Assembly (NCBI GenBank): GCA_964528645.1
Contig: CAZGSR010000006.1
Span: forward strand, 18,771 to 82,770
Reading direction: 5' to 3'
DNA: 64,000 nt
Source: UBA5734 sp964528645
GTDB lineage: Bacteria > Bacillota > Clostridia > Saccharofermentanales > UBA5734
Positions 35,228 through 43,795 of this stretch are shown here, one piece after another. The translations under genes were made by a program, and so were the position numbers. The number at the start of each line of letters is the position of its first letter. Positions within the stretch are counted from its first letter, which is position 1. Below the pieces are notes generated by a model. The model saw only the letters and a list, made by a program, of their open reading frames with translations. It did no database searches and had not been told where the DNA came from.

Positions 35228-36118
35228 TCAGTGGTCCCTTTGCAGCAGGAAATCCGCCAGATCCAGCAGGAAAGCCGGATCGTAACCCAATCCTGCAGCA
35301 GCCGTAAGAGCAGCCTTGGCTTGTCGTGTCGCTTCCTGGAGCTTGATCTGCGCCTTGTCGAGGCCAAAGAGGGTGACATAGGTTGATTTTTGGTCTCTCT
35401 GGTCTTTGCCGGTTGATTTGCCCAGCTTGTCTTCTGTCGCGGTCACATCCAGAATGTCATCCTGGATCTGGAAAGCCAGTCCCAGGTTCTCCGCAAAAGT
35501 CCTGAAAAGAACGGTCGTTTCTGACGTCACCTCCGCGAGGGCACAAGCGGCCAGGACCGGAGCCAGGATCAGCTGGCCAGTCTTGAGGCTGTGTAGTCGC
35601 ACCAGCTCATCGGGGGCTATGATCCGGCCCTCTGCCTGCAAATCCAACGTCTGGCCGGCGATCATGCCGGACGAACCAGCCGCACGGGCAATGATCCGGG
35701 CCGCTTCAACTTTGTGCAGGCATCCAGATGTCATATCATCCAGCATGACTTCAAAGGCGCGGTTCAGCAATGCATCGCCAGCCAGGACAGCCAGTGCCTC
35801 ACCAAATTGTTTGTGACACGTGGGCCGGCCCCGGCGCAGGTCATCATCGTCCATACAGGGCAAATCATCGTGGACCAGCGAATAAGTATGGATCATTTCC
35901 AGGGCAGCTGCACAAGGCAGCGCCAGAACACGGTCTGCGCCGAGACAATCCATTGTGGCCAGAGCGAGCACAGGCCGGATGCGCTTGCCACCGGACAGCA
36001 GGCTGTAACGTGCGGCTTGCACAACATCTCCGCCCCATTCTTTGTCCTGGGTTGGCAATGCCTGGGCGAGATAAGGTTCGATCAAATCCAGATACATTTT
36101 GTATTGCTGTTTAAACAT
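35228..36118 (-). CDS. ispA: Polyprenyl (farnesyl/geranylgeranyl) diphosphate synthase
   Basis: Chain-elongating prenyltransferase. The 296-residue protein has the first Asp-rich motif DDLPCMDDDD at 84-93, the second DDILD and GGKRIRP, as in short-chain enzymes. Chain length cannot be read reliably. Start ATG at 36118 overlaps xseB by 8 bp, with AGCAGG just upstream; 36097 is an alternative. Located between xseB and dxs, the arrangement common in Bacteria. Confidence 0.94.
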   Translation of the reverse strand: MFKQQYKMYLDLIEPYLAQALPTQDKEWGGDVVQAARYSLLSGGKRIRPVLALATMDCLGADRVLALPCAAALEMIHTYSLVHDDLPCMDDDDLRRGRPTCHKQFGEALAVLAGDALLNRAFEVMLDDMTSGCLHKVEAARIIARAAGSSGMIAGQTLDLQAEGRIIAPDELVRLHSLKTGQLILAPVLAACALAEVTSETTVLFRTFAENLGLAFQIQDDILDVTATEDKLGKSTGKDQRDQKSTYVTLFGLDKAQIKLQEATRQAKAALTAAAGLGYDPAFLLDLADFLLQRDH

Positions 36119-36383
36119 CCTGCTCACCAAATGGTTTTTCAAGGACCGTACCGTCTTCTGCGACCAGCAGCTGACTAATCTGATGCTCGATCGCGGCCAG
36201 TTTATCCGCACAGATCTTGGCCAGTCCCATGCCCTCCTGAAACAAAGTCACTGATTCATCCAGAGTCGTATCTCCACTTTCCAGGCGGCTGACAATCGTC
36301 TCCAGCTTGCCGAACGCTTGTTCGTAGCTGAGTTCTGGATTTTCGGCCGCTGCAGGGGTCCTGTTTATGTTTTCCATCCTCAA
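36111..36383 (-). CDS. xseB: Exodeoxyribonuclease VII small subunit
   Basis: Small coiled subunit of exonuclease VII. The 90-residue protein has the ExoVII small-subunit pattern FGKLETIVSRLESGDTTLDE at about 24-43 and FQEGMGLAKIC. TTG at 36383 is preceded by AAAGGAG six bases upstream and overlaps the xseA stop as TTGA; an ATG at 36377 with GAGG adjacent is the alternative. Lies between xseA and ispA. Confidence 0.92.
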   Translation of the reverse strand: MRMENINRTPAAAENPELSYEQAFGKLETIVSRLESGDTTLDESVTLFQEGMGLAKICADKLAAIEHQISQLLVAEDGTVLEKPFGEQDV

Positions 36384-37591
36384 GAAAAGCTCCTTTCACG
36401 GATCTGATTCACGGTACAGTCCAGAATCCCGTCACTGAGCCAGATTTCCACCGGATCGCCGGTGTGAACCAGTGCCGTTGATACCAGGCTTTTGCCCTGT
36501 GCATCCCTTGCCACAGCATAACCCCGGGCCAGGACTTTCAAAGGGCTCAAGGCGTCCAGCTTGCCTGTGAGCACAGCAAAATTGCGTTCAGACCGGCTGA
36601 GCCGCGCTTGTTCGGCTGAACGTAATGCGTTGACAAGTGCTGTCAGATCGCGCTGCTCCGTTTCAATCCGTTTCAGAGGCTGGGCCAGGACAGGACGGCT
36701 GAGCAGCGCGTCGAGGCGCTGGCTTTCCAGCTGGCTCTTGCGACTGAGGGAATGGTGCAGGCGATTTTCCAAACGCCTGATTTTGTCTTCTTCATCACTC
36801 CGGACAGGCATGGCCAGTTCTGCCGCAGCAGAGGGCGTAGGGGCACGCAAGTCCGAGACAAAATCACAGATGGTGAAGTCGGTTTCATGTCCGACCGCCG
36901 AGATGACAGGAATGCTCGAACGATAGATGCTGCGGGCAACAACTTCTTCATTAAACGCCCAGAGGTCTTCGAGCGAACCCCCTCCTCTGCCGACGATCAG
37001 GACATCAACCGATTGAAGTACATTGAATCGGTCGATCGCTGATGCGATGCTGGCAGCTGCGCCCTCACCCTGGACCTGGACAGGAATCAGCTGGAGACGG
37101 AAATTGGGAAAACGGCGGCCCAGAACCTGAATGATGTCTCTGATCACAGCCCCTGACGGTGATGTGACGACACCGATGGCCCTGGGCAGACGGGGAATCG
37201 GTTTTTTATGGGCCGGATCAAACAAGCCTTCGGCATCGAGCCGCTTTTTCATTTGCTCATAAGCCAAGTACAAGTCACCAATACCATCGGCAGCCATCGC
37301 TGATACATACAGCTGGAATTTACCATCACGGTCATACAAGGAGGCTTTGGCTGTCACAACCACAGCGGTCCCGTCAATGGGCTTGAAGCGCAGCCGGACC
37401 GCCTGGCCTTTGAACATGACACAACTGACCTGGGCATTCTTGTCTTTGAGCGTAAAATACAAATGGCCGGAAGCATATGCCTTCAGGCCGGAGATCTCGC
37501 CTTTGACCTGGACTGCATTGAGATGCTCATTTTTCTCCAGGTATGCTGCGACATAGCGATTCAGTTCGGTGACACTAATCGGCTGGCTCAT
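36380..37591 (-). CDS. xseA: Exodeoxyribonuclease VII large subunit
   Basis: Single-strand DNA exonuclease catalytic subunit. The 403-residue protein has an N-terminal OB fold with VQVKGEISG and HLYFTLKD, then the catalytic region with GVVTSPSGAVIRDI, GRGGGSLEDLW and VGHETDFTICDFV. Length is slightly shorter than the E. coli 450. It overlaps nusB by 17 bp, with AAAGGCG as SD. Its active-site motifs are complete. Confidence 0.95.
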   Translation of the reverse strand: MSQPISVTELNRYVAAYLEKNEHLNAVQVKGEISGLKAYASGHLYFTLKDKNAQVSCVMFKGQAVRLRFKPIDGTAVVVTAKASLYDRDGKFQLYVSAMAADGIGDLYLAYEQMKKRLDAEGLFDPAHKKPIPRLPRAIGVVTSPSGAVIRDIIQVLGRRFPNFRLQLIPVQVQGEGAAASIASAIDRFNVLQSVDVLIVGRGGGSLEDLWAFNEEVVARSIYRSSIPVISAVGHETDFTICDFVSDLRAPTPSAAAELAMPVRSDEEDKIRRLENRLHHSLSRKSQLESQRLDALLSRPVLAQPLKRIETEQRDLTALVNALRSAEQARLSRSERNFAVLTGKLDALSPLKVLARGYAVARDAQGKSLVSTALVHTGDPVEIWLSDGILDCTVNQIRERSFS

Positions 37592-38000
37592 CGCCAGGTT
37601 CGCCTTTCATCTGGCTGATCTTGCCCAGAACAGCATTGATGTAGTTTTTTGATTCTTCGCTGGAATATTTCTTGGCCAGCAAGACGGCTTCGGAAATGGC
37701 TACATTGGCAGGAATATCCGGGCGATAGGCCATTTCATAAACAGCGAGCCTCAGGATGGTCAGGTCAATCCTGGGCAGACGGTCGATGGTCCAGCGCTTC
37801 AGAAGCGGGGCAATCCGCTCATCCAGGACCGTTTTGTGGTCAGAAACACCCTCGACCAGGGCCAGCAGGTAGTCCTGGTCATTTTCTCCAACTTCACGCT
37901 CTGACAGGAAATCAGCCAGCTGGCGTGTCTCATCACCCTTCTGGATTTCCAATTGGTACAAGAACATGAACGCTTTTTCGCGTGATTCGCGACGACTCAT
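37575..38000 (-). CDS. nusB: Transcription antitermination protein NusB
   Basis: RNA-binding factor for rRNA antitermination with NusE. The 141-residue protein is of usual length and starts with SRRESREKAFMFLYQ, and has the later DLTILRLAVYEM and NVAISEAVLLAKKY segments. SD AGAAGGA lies upstream of the ATG. It is placed between the Asp23/AmaP/DUF2273 set and xseA, a frequent Firmicutes order. Confidence 0.95.
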   Translation of the reverse strand: MSRRESREKAFMFLYQLEIQKGDETRQLADFLSEREVGENDQDYLLALVEGVSDHKTVLDERIAPLLKRWTIDRLPRIDLTILRLAVYEMAYRPDIPANVAISEAVLLAKKYSSEESKNYINAVLGKISQMKGEPGDEPAD

Positions 38001-38015
38001 GGTTGATCGATCCTT

Positions 38016-38252
38016 CTACCGGAATTTTCCCGGTGGTAAAATTTTATCAAGCAGATTGCGGAAGTCTTCGGGATTTGAAAACAGCCGGCTGCCCAGATAA
38101 TAGCCACTCACAGTCATGGCCAGGATGAAGACGGTTCTCCAAAAGCCAAAAATGACCAGCGACAGGGACAAAGATAAACCGAAACCAGCACCCACAAGCG
38201 CCGGGTTCTTGTCTTTCAAGACCGAATTGAGATTCTGCCAGACACTTTTCAT
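38016..38252 (-). CDS. DUF2273 small membrane protein
   Basis: 78-residue protein with two hydrophobic segments (about 18-38 and 42-56) and a short charged tail, fitting the DUF2273 family, which often accompanies AmaP and Asp23 proteins. Its function is not established; a place in the envelope stress complex is inferred from neighbours. The ATG is 6 bp after the amaP stop. Confidence 0.85.
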   Translation of the reverse strand: MKSVWQNLNSVLKDKNPALVGAGFGLSLSLSLVIFGFWRTVFILAMTVSGYYLGSRLFSNPEDFRNLLDKILPPGKFR

Positions 38253-38258
38253 GTCAGG

Positions 38259-38810
38259 TCAGCGCTCGACCCGGGCAGCTACAGGCTCGACCCGGGATAC
38301 TTTGACCAGGACCTGGCCAACGGAAATACCCGTGTAGCGTTCAATATCTTTTTTGATACGCTCCTGAACCTTAGCCATCATGACTGGCACTTCCACATCC
38401 GAATACAAGACGGCAGACAAATGGATGATGATTTTATCCCCTTTGAATGGGGCAACACGTGCCTTGGCTGTCTTGATCCCACACTGGGCAGTCTTGGCCG
38501 AATTGAGGGCGATACTCTCAATCGCATCGACACCAATGTCGATTTCACCGATCTCGTTGGAACGGACACGCGTGCGCCGCAATCGTCCACTCATGATGGC
38601 ATACACCAGGGATGTCAGTGAGACAACGATGACAAGAATCGCCAGCAACAGGCCAGCCAGACGCGAAGAGGTCTGCTCCGTCAGTCGAGTCAGGACCAGG
38701 ATCATGGCACCCAGGACATCTGAGCTCAGGAGCATCATCAGAAAGATAAAGGTGAACACAGTCAGGATAAAAGAAAAAAGGATCAGGGCTGTGCGGACCA
38801 GTGGATTCAT
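38259..38810 (-). CDS. amaP: Alkaline shock response membrane anchor AmaP
   Basis: 183-residue protein with two N-terminal membrane helices (about 8-30 and 50-75) and a cytoplasmic Asp23-like domain with HLSAVLYSDVEVPVMM and a VKVSRVEPV end. AmaP recruits Asp23 to the membrane in Staphylococcus. The start overlaps the asp23 stop as ATGA. Function here is by homology and context. Confidence 0.88.
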   Translation of the reverse strand: MNPLVRTALILFSFILTVFTFIFLMMLLSSDVLGAMILVLTRLTEQTSSRLAGLLLAILVIVVSLTSLVYAIMSGRLRRTRVRSNEIGEIDIGVDAIESIALNSAKTAQCGIKTAKARVAPFKGDKIIIHLSAVLYSDVEVPVMMAKVQERIKKDIERYTGISVGQVLVKVSRVEPVAARVER

Positions 38811-39187
38811 TTGCGGCTTTCCTCCCTCGTGATCACACCCTTGACATGAACATGAACAGCATCAACAATCAAGCCCGTATATTTTTCGACGTCAGCCTTG
38901 ACCCGCTCCTGGATCGACCAGGCGACCTCTGGCAGGATCGAACCAAAATAGATCACAGGATAGACGGTGATCGTGACCAGCTCATCGTGCTCAGGCTGGA
39001 AGACAACCGTCACACCTCGTCCTTCATGTTCGATGCCGATCGATTCTTTCAGCGTGACCAGACTGCCCGGCTCCAGATCGGCCACACCGGCGGTCTGGAG
39101 GGCAGCCTGGGCAGCATACTGGGCCACGAAGCCTTTCGACATCGTGCGTTCACCGCGGATCGCATGGGCCCTGCCTGTCTCTGGCAT
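38807..39187 (-). CDS. Asp23/Gls24 family envelope stress protein
   Basis: 126-residue soluble protein with the family segments TVVFQPEHDELVTITVYPVIYFG and VADVEKYTGLIVDAVHV in broken form: IYFGSILPEVAW and VKADVEKYTG. These proteins bind AmaP and are induced by alkaline or envelope stress. Start ATG at 39187 gives an extra 15-residue head; 39142 is an alternative without a good SD either. The gene is between efp and amaP; the Bacillus counterpart YqhY sits in a similar place near acc genes. Confidence 0.88.
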   Translation of the reverse strand: MPETGRAHAIRGERTMSKGFVAQYAAQAALQTAGVADLEPGSLVTLKESIGIEHEGRGVTVVFQPEHDELVTITVYPVIYFGSILPEVAWSIQERVKADVEKYTGLIVDAVHVHVKGVITREESRK

Positions 39188-39193
39188 CGATCG

Positions 39194-39757
39194 TCAGGCT
39201 TTGACGCGTTCCATGTATTCGCCCGTACGGGTATCGATGCGGACGAGATCACCCTGGTTGACAAACAACGGCACCTTGATGGTTGCGCCGGTCTCAACGG
39301 TTGCACTCTTGGTAGCGTTCTGGGCGGTGTCGCCTTTAACCCCCGGATCACAATCCGTTATTTCCAGCTCGACAAAAATCGGCGGTTCAATGGCGAAAAC
39401 GTCACCTTTGTAGGAAACCACTTTGCAGACCATGTTTTCCTTGAGGAACTTCAGGGCATCACCGATAGCCGCACCTGAGAATGGCACCTGGTCATAGGTG
39501 TCGACATCCATGAAATAATACAGATCACCATCATTATAAAGATAGTTCATGTCCCGGCGTTCCAGCTGGGCCTGCTCGAACTTGTCGGAAGGATTGAAGC
39601 TGCGTTCAACCACACCGCCAGTCTTGACGTTGCGGTATTTGGTCCGGACAAAGGCCGCACCCTTGCCTGGCTTGACATGCTGGAATTCGATCACCTGGTA
39701 AACCTGGCTATCCATTTCAAATGTCACACCGTTGCGAAAATCACCTGCACTGATCAT
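39194..39757 (-). CDS. efp: Elongation factor P
   Basis: Rescues ribosomes stalled at polyproline. The 187-residue protein has the three-domain EF-P pattern: an N-terminal KOW-like domain with FQHVKPGKGAAFVRTK, where Lys at the loop tip could be modified, then DLYYFMD, and a C-terminal OB fold ending ATIKVPLFVNQGDLVRID in shorter pieces. SD GGGAGG is five bases before the ATG. It heads the long minus operon to recN, with a candidate promoter upstream. Confidence 0.96.
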   Translation of the reverse strand: MISAGDFRNGVTFEMDSQVYQVIEFQHVKPGKGAAFVRTKYRNVKTGGVVERSFNPSDKFEQAQLERRDMNYLYNDGDLYYFMDVDTYDQVPFSGAAIGDALKFLKENMVCKVVSYKGDVFAIEPPIFVELEITDCDPGVKGDTAQNATKSATVETGATIKVPLFVNQGDLVRIDTRTGEYMERVKA

Positions 39758-39819
39758 ATAAACCTCCCGACCGGTCTCTTAACGTTAAAATCCAGCCTCA
39801 TGCTAAAAAATTCTACATT

Positions 39820-39849
39820 ATTCTAGTTGATAGGGCACGACCTTGGCAA
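39820..39849 (-). promoter_or_regulatory. Promoter of the efp-recN operon
   Basis: TTGCCA and TAGAAT on the minus strand with an 18-base spacer, about 60 bases before efp. A second TAGAAT follows 9 bases later without a clear -35. Confidence 0.6.
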
Positions 39850-39860
39850 GCGTTTTGTTC

Positions 39861-40388
39861 TCACGACTGAGGCCACAAGGATTGATCTTTGACATAGCGG
39901 CGCAAAAAGGGCGCTTCGAACCAGCGTTTAAAGGCAACATTCCAGACCTCGCGGGAATCGAGCGGTAAAACGAGGATGGCCAGGATCTGGGCTCTCCTGG
40001 CAGCCAGAATGTCTGTAAACAGCTGGTCACCAATCATGGCTGCTGCTGAAGGTTCAAACCCAGCCTGGCGGCATGCCCGGAGCAGGCCACTGGCAGAAGG
40101 TTTGTTTGCCATGCCGATGCAATCGATCCCCAGGCCTGAAGCAAAGGACCGTGCCCGCGATGTCCTGGCATTCGAGACAATGAACGGGACCAGACCTGCA
40201 TTCTGAATGGCCTCAACAGCTCTTCTTGCATAAGTATCGGGGTGATGGGATCCATGGTGGACCAGGGTATTATCGATATCTAAGAGAACCAGATCGACTC
40301 CCTGTGCCTTGAGCATGCGAAAATCAACCTGTGCGATCGACCGGTAGATCCGGTCCGGTTTCAATTTTTCTGACAGGAAATGAATCAA
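39861..40388 (-). CDS. yqeG: YqeG family HAD phosphatase
   Basis: 175-residue HAD superfamily hydrolase of subfamily IIIA. Motif I DIDNTLV supplies the catalytic aspartates, motif II is SNAR, and motif III reads MIGDQLFTDILAARR. Bacillus YqeG is linked to ribosome assembly or phosphatidylglycerophosphate phosphatase-like activity; the substrate here is unassigned. The start is TTG at 40388 after AGGGGG. Its stop precedes efp by about 100 bp with an efp promoter in the gap. Confidence 0.9.
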   Translation of the reverse strand: MIHFLSEKLKPDRIYRSIAQVDFRMLKAQGVDLVLLDIDNTLVHHGSHHPDTYARRAVEAIQNAGLVPFIVSNARTSRARSFASGLGIDCIGMANKPSASGLLRACRQAGFEPSAAAMIGDQLFTDILAARRAQILAILVLPLDSREVWNVAFKRWFEAPFLRRYVKDQSLWPQS

Positions 40389-40515
40389 TGGAACCCCCTG
40401 ATCCGTTTGCCGGAACGTATTTATATATCAATCTGCAACCTGTGCTGTCATGATCCACAAGGATGTCCTGTTCCTTCCAGTATCGGCCAAGTGACGCACC
40501 AGTTCAAGTCTTTGC

Positions 40516-40544
40516 TTGAAATCATGGTCCCCCTTCCCTATAAT
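40516..40544 (+). promoter_or_regulatory. Promoter of aspartate kinase
   Basis: TTGAAA and TATAAT with a 17-base spacer, 29 bases before the ATG. The short leader leaves no room for a riboswitch. Confidence 0.75.
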
Positions 40545-40573
40545 TGGTGTGATTAAACAAGGAGTCATATTAC

Positions 40574-41926
40574 ATGAAAGTCTGCAAGTTTGGTGGTACG
40601 TCCCTCGCAAATGCCGAACAGATCCGTAAAGTCTGTGACATCGTCCTCAGTGACCCTGAACGCAGGATCATGATCGTATCCGCACCGGGCAAACGCACCC
40701 GGGAAGACATCAAAGTGACAGATCTCCTGATCGCACTGGCAAATGCCCGGATCAGTGGCTATGACGGCGAGAGCGAACTGGCCTCTGTTGTCCGTCGCTT
40801 TGCCGATATCGCTGAGGAGCTCGAGCTCGGTCCGGAGATTGTCGCTACCATAGAACAGGACCTTCGCGTCCGCATCGAAGCTGATCCTGCCAATTCGCTC
40901 AAATTTATGGACTCCCTCAAAGCCGCTGGCGAAGACAACTGTGCCCGACTGGTCGCGGATTATCTCCAGAGCATCGGCAAGAAGGCTCAGTATTTCGACC
41001 CGAAAACAACAGGCATGATTCTCAGTGACGAATTTGGCAATGCCCAGGTCCTGGACGAATCCTACCCCCGGCTCGCCCAGCTCAGGGATTATTCGGGCAT
41101 CGTTGTGTTCCCGGGATTTTTTGGTTACACCCGCTCAGGTGAGGTCGCCACCTTCTCGCGCGGCGGTTCGGACATCACCGGGTCGATTCTGGCTGCAGCA
41201 GTCGAGGCAAAGGTCTATGAAAACTGGACTGACGTCGATTCTGTCTATGCCGTCAATCCCAACCTCGTCAGCAATCCCCACGCCATTTCGGAGATCACCT
41301 ATGACGAAATGCGGGAGCTGGCCTACGCCGGTTTTACGGTCCTGCACGAGGAAGCCCTGACGCCCGCCTACCGCAAAGCCATTCCGGTCAACATCCGCAA
41401 CACCAACAACCCGTCCGCCCGTGGAACCATGATCGTGAAGAGTCGTATCAATTTTGACAGCATCGTCACGGGAATTGCCGGAGCCAAGGGTTTTTGCACC
41501 TTGAACATGTCCAAATACCTTATGAACCGGGAAGTTGGCTTTGCTTTGCGTGTCCTCCAGATCCTGGCTGATGAATTCATTCCCTTTGAGCATATGCCAT
41601 CCGGTATAGACTCTCTGTCCATTGTCATGCGCCAGGAAGTCTTCACCCCTGAGAAAGAAAAACACGTCGTGCGCCGTCTGGTCGATGAGATCGGCATCGA
41701 GAAGATCTCGGTGGACCGCAACCTGGCCATTGTCATGATTGTCGGCGAAGCCATGGCCCATACCGTCGGTGTCACCGCCCGGGCAGCCAATGCCTTGTCC
41801 AAGGCCGGGGTCAACCTCGAGGTCATCAACCAGGGTGCCTCGGAAATCAGTGTCATGTTCGGAGTCCGCGAAGAATATTGCAATTATGCGGTCAAGGAAT
41901 TGTACAAGGAATTCTTCAACCGTTAA
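40574..41926 (+). CDS. lysC: Aspartate kinase
   Basis: Phosphorylates aspartate for lysine, threonine and methionine synthesis. The 450-residue monofunctional protein has KFGGTS at 5-10, GFFGYTRSG and GRGGSDIT-like segments (SRGGSD near 196), and two C-terminal ACT domains (after about 330), the regulatory region where lysine or threonine binds. Which inhibitor applies cannot be told. SD AAGGAG. The gene is monocistronic as far as seen and converges on the deacetylase-like gene with an 11-bp overlap. The lysC symbol reflects the class only; it may be one of several isozymes. Confidence 0.93.
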   Translation: MKVCKFGGTSLANAEQIRKVCDIVLSDPERRIMIVSAPGKRTREDIKVTDLLIALANARISGYDGESELASVVRRFADIAEELELGPEIVATIEQDLRVRIEADPANSLKFMDSLKAAGEDNCARLVADYLQSIGKKAQYFDPKTTGMILSDEFGNAQVLDESYPRLAQLRDYSGIVVFPGFFGYTRSGEVATFSRGGSDITGSILAAAVEAKVYENWTDVDSVYAVNPNLVSNPHAISEITYDEMRELAYAGFTVLHEEALTPAYRKAIPVNIRNTNNPSARGTMIVKSRINFDSIVTGIAGAKGFCTLNMSKYLMNREVGFALRVLQILADEFIPFEHMPSGIDSLSIVMRQEVFTPEKEKHVVRRLVDEIGIEKISVDRNLAIVMIVGEAMAHTVGVTARAANALSKAGVNLEVINQGASEISVMFGVREEYCNYAVKELYKEFFNR

Positions 41927-43793
41927 ACTGGGACCGCGCCTCCTGGTCAATGACCAGGCTGGCCTCAAAAAAGCGATCCAGGCGATAGAGTCCAGGATGG
42001 GTCAGGCTAAAGCCGCTCACCTGGACTTTGTCTGTGTAGACGGTGTCTTCATTCCGGACAATGTAGGGAGTAGCCCCCAGTCCGCTGAAGACTCGGATCC
42101 CCTGGCCTGCCAAAAACTGGCGCCGGGGATCGTCGGCCTGAAGTACAGCCCCGTTGGGGAAGGATAAAGCCGTTACAGGTCCTGTCAAAGGTTCGATCTG
42201 GGACTGCCATTTGGCCCAGTCCGACTGGACTTGCTCCAGACTGGCATTCTGGAGATTGATCATGCCATAGGTCGAAGTGCCGATCTGCCATCCTGTCCTT
42301 GACAGCTGGTGGATGATGGCCTGGACCTGGGTGCGATTGGCTGCATAGTCCGCCGGACCCAGAACGAGTTCCGGGTAGCCCAAAGCGGCCAAGGCCCGGT
42401 TTTTATCGTCGAGCTGATCCGGATCAGTCACCTGTCCGAAAATCCCTTCGTAGCCGGACAGCGTGATCAATCCCTTGGCCCCATCAAATGAGAAATCCGG
42501 ATGTGACTCCACAAAAGCATCGAGGATACCAATGGCCTCGGATTCACGCCTGACGATCAGGTTGCCATCCGGTCCAGGCCATACTCCACAGACGAGTCCG
42601 GATGCATCCAGCTGTAAATCCCAGCAATTGCCTGTCTCTCTGCGGGTGACGAAATAATTCAGCCCTTCCAGAACCAGAACCAGTGGCTTCTTGCCCTCCG
42701 GCAGTTCGAGCGCAAACCGCTCCCCTGCCCCGGTCATCAGGCGGGTCTGGTCTACCAGGATGTAGTCATTATCATACAGCGCTGCCAGAATGCGTTCGAA
42801 TTCCAAGGTCGTCAGCATGGTGTCAAAAGCAGCTGCCGCATAGGGATCCCGGTCGAAAGCCGTAACCGGATCCACGATCAGCGGCTTGATCACCAGATGC
42901 TCAATGGCGCCACGGAAGGTTTCCAGTTTGCGGGGTATTTTCTGGCTGCATTGGTCCAGCGCAGCCAGGACGGCCCGGTCACCCGGGAAGACAATCTGCA
43001 ATTGCTGCAGTTGGCCATAGGCTGTGACCGTACGGTTCTGGTCCACCAGATCGAGGGCATCATCCAGCAATGGCTGATACATGGCAGTTTTGCAAGCCTC
43101 CAGTTTCTGGCGGGCAAAGTCCTGGGCAAAGGTTCCTGATCCGGCAGTATCAGCTAGTTCAGACCAGGCCGCATAGGCTTCGTACCACTGGTTATGCAGC
43201 AGCTTCTGGTCTGCAGCCATGAAGGCTGGTTTCAAGTCTGGCCAGGTTGCATATTCGTTGCTCAGGGGGTGTACACTGTCTTTGAGATTTGGCAGGTCGG
43301 ATAACTGGCTGATGGCCAGAGCCAAGGTCGTGTATTCGCTCTCGCCCATCAGGTAGGCACGGCTCAATTCCCTGGCAAACCGGGACAGGCGCAAGCCGGA
43401 CAATTCGCCCAAACCGACAATGAATGCCTGGTCTGCGGCTGCAAGAGGCTGGTCCTGCAGCAGCTGGCTTTCGATGAACTCGAGACGGTCAGACAGCAAG
43501 GATTCCAGTTCCACCAGGGTTTTCTGGTAGGGATTCCCCCCCTGTCCATTCTGCGAGGGTTGCACGGCATTGGCTTGGACATCACGGTAAATCTCGAGCG
43601 CCCTGACGTATTCCTCGGCCACAAGGGCCGATTCAAAATCAGCCCGGGCGAGTTCAGCGCTTTTCTGATTGCGTGCGATCAGGAACAGGACGATGCTGGC
43701 AAGCACAAGCACAGCAGCCAGACTGAGCAACAGGACTGTCTGGAGCCGGGACCTGGATTCTCTGGACGAGCGGACGTAGAGTTGGTTTGCCAT
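41916..43793 (-). CDS. Membrane-anchored polysaccharide deacetylase-like protein lacking catalytic residues
   Basis: 625-residue protein with an N-terminal membrane helix (about 18-40) and a helical, TPR-like region to about 290. Residues 290-600 follow, in order, the segments that I recall from clostridial NodB-like deacetylases: LIVDP, LDAFVESHPDFSFDGAKG and SGYEGIFG. The expected active-site residues are replaced: where those proteins have SIDD or SFDD, it reads VLEGLNY (374-380); where they have SHxxGH, it reads TSTYGM (506-511); and YPYG becomes SFPNG (544-548). It is directly downstream of parC, on one transcript. I infer a non-catalytic envelope protein, possibly a carbohydrate-binding one. 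Confidence 0.65.
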   Translation of the reverse strand: MANQLYVRSSRESRSRLQTVLLLSLAAVLVLASIVLFLIARNQKSAELARADFESALVAEEYVRALEIYRDVQANAVQPSQNGQGGNPYQKTLVELESLLSDRLEFIESQLLQDQPLAAADQAFIVGLGELSGLRLSRFARELSRAYLMGESEYTTLALAISQLSDLPNLKDSVHPLSNEYATWPDLKPAFMAADQKLLHNQWYEAYAAWSELADTAGSGTFAQDFARQKLEACKTAMYQPLLDDALDLVDQNRTVTAYGQLQQLQIVFPGDRAVLAALDQCSQKIPRKLETFRGAIEHLVIKPLIVDPVTAFDRDPYAAAAFDTMLTTLEFERILAALYDNDYILVDQTRLMTGAGERFALELPEGKKPLVLVLEGLNYFVTRRETGNCWDLQLDASGLVCGVWPGPDGNLIVRRESEAIGILDAFVESHPDFSFDGAKGLITLSGYEGIFGQVTDPDQLDDKNRALAALGYPELVLGPADYAANRTQVQAIIHQLSRTGWQIGTSTYGMINLQNASLEQVQSDWAKWQSQIEPLTGPVTALSFPNGAVLQADDPRRQFLAGQGIRVFSGLGATPYIVRNEDTVYTDKVQVSGFSLTHPGLYRLDRFFEASLVIDQEARSQFNG

Positions 43794-43795
43794 CG

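Noticed and set aside
40389..40573. Lysine riboswitch upstream of aspartate kinase
   Set aside because: The promoter is only about 29 bases before the ATG, leaving no space for a riboswitch.
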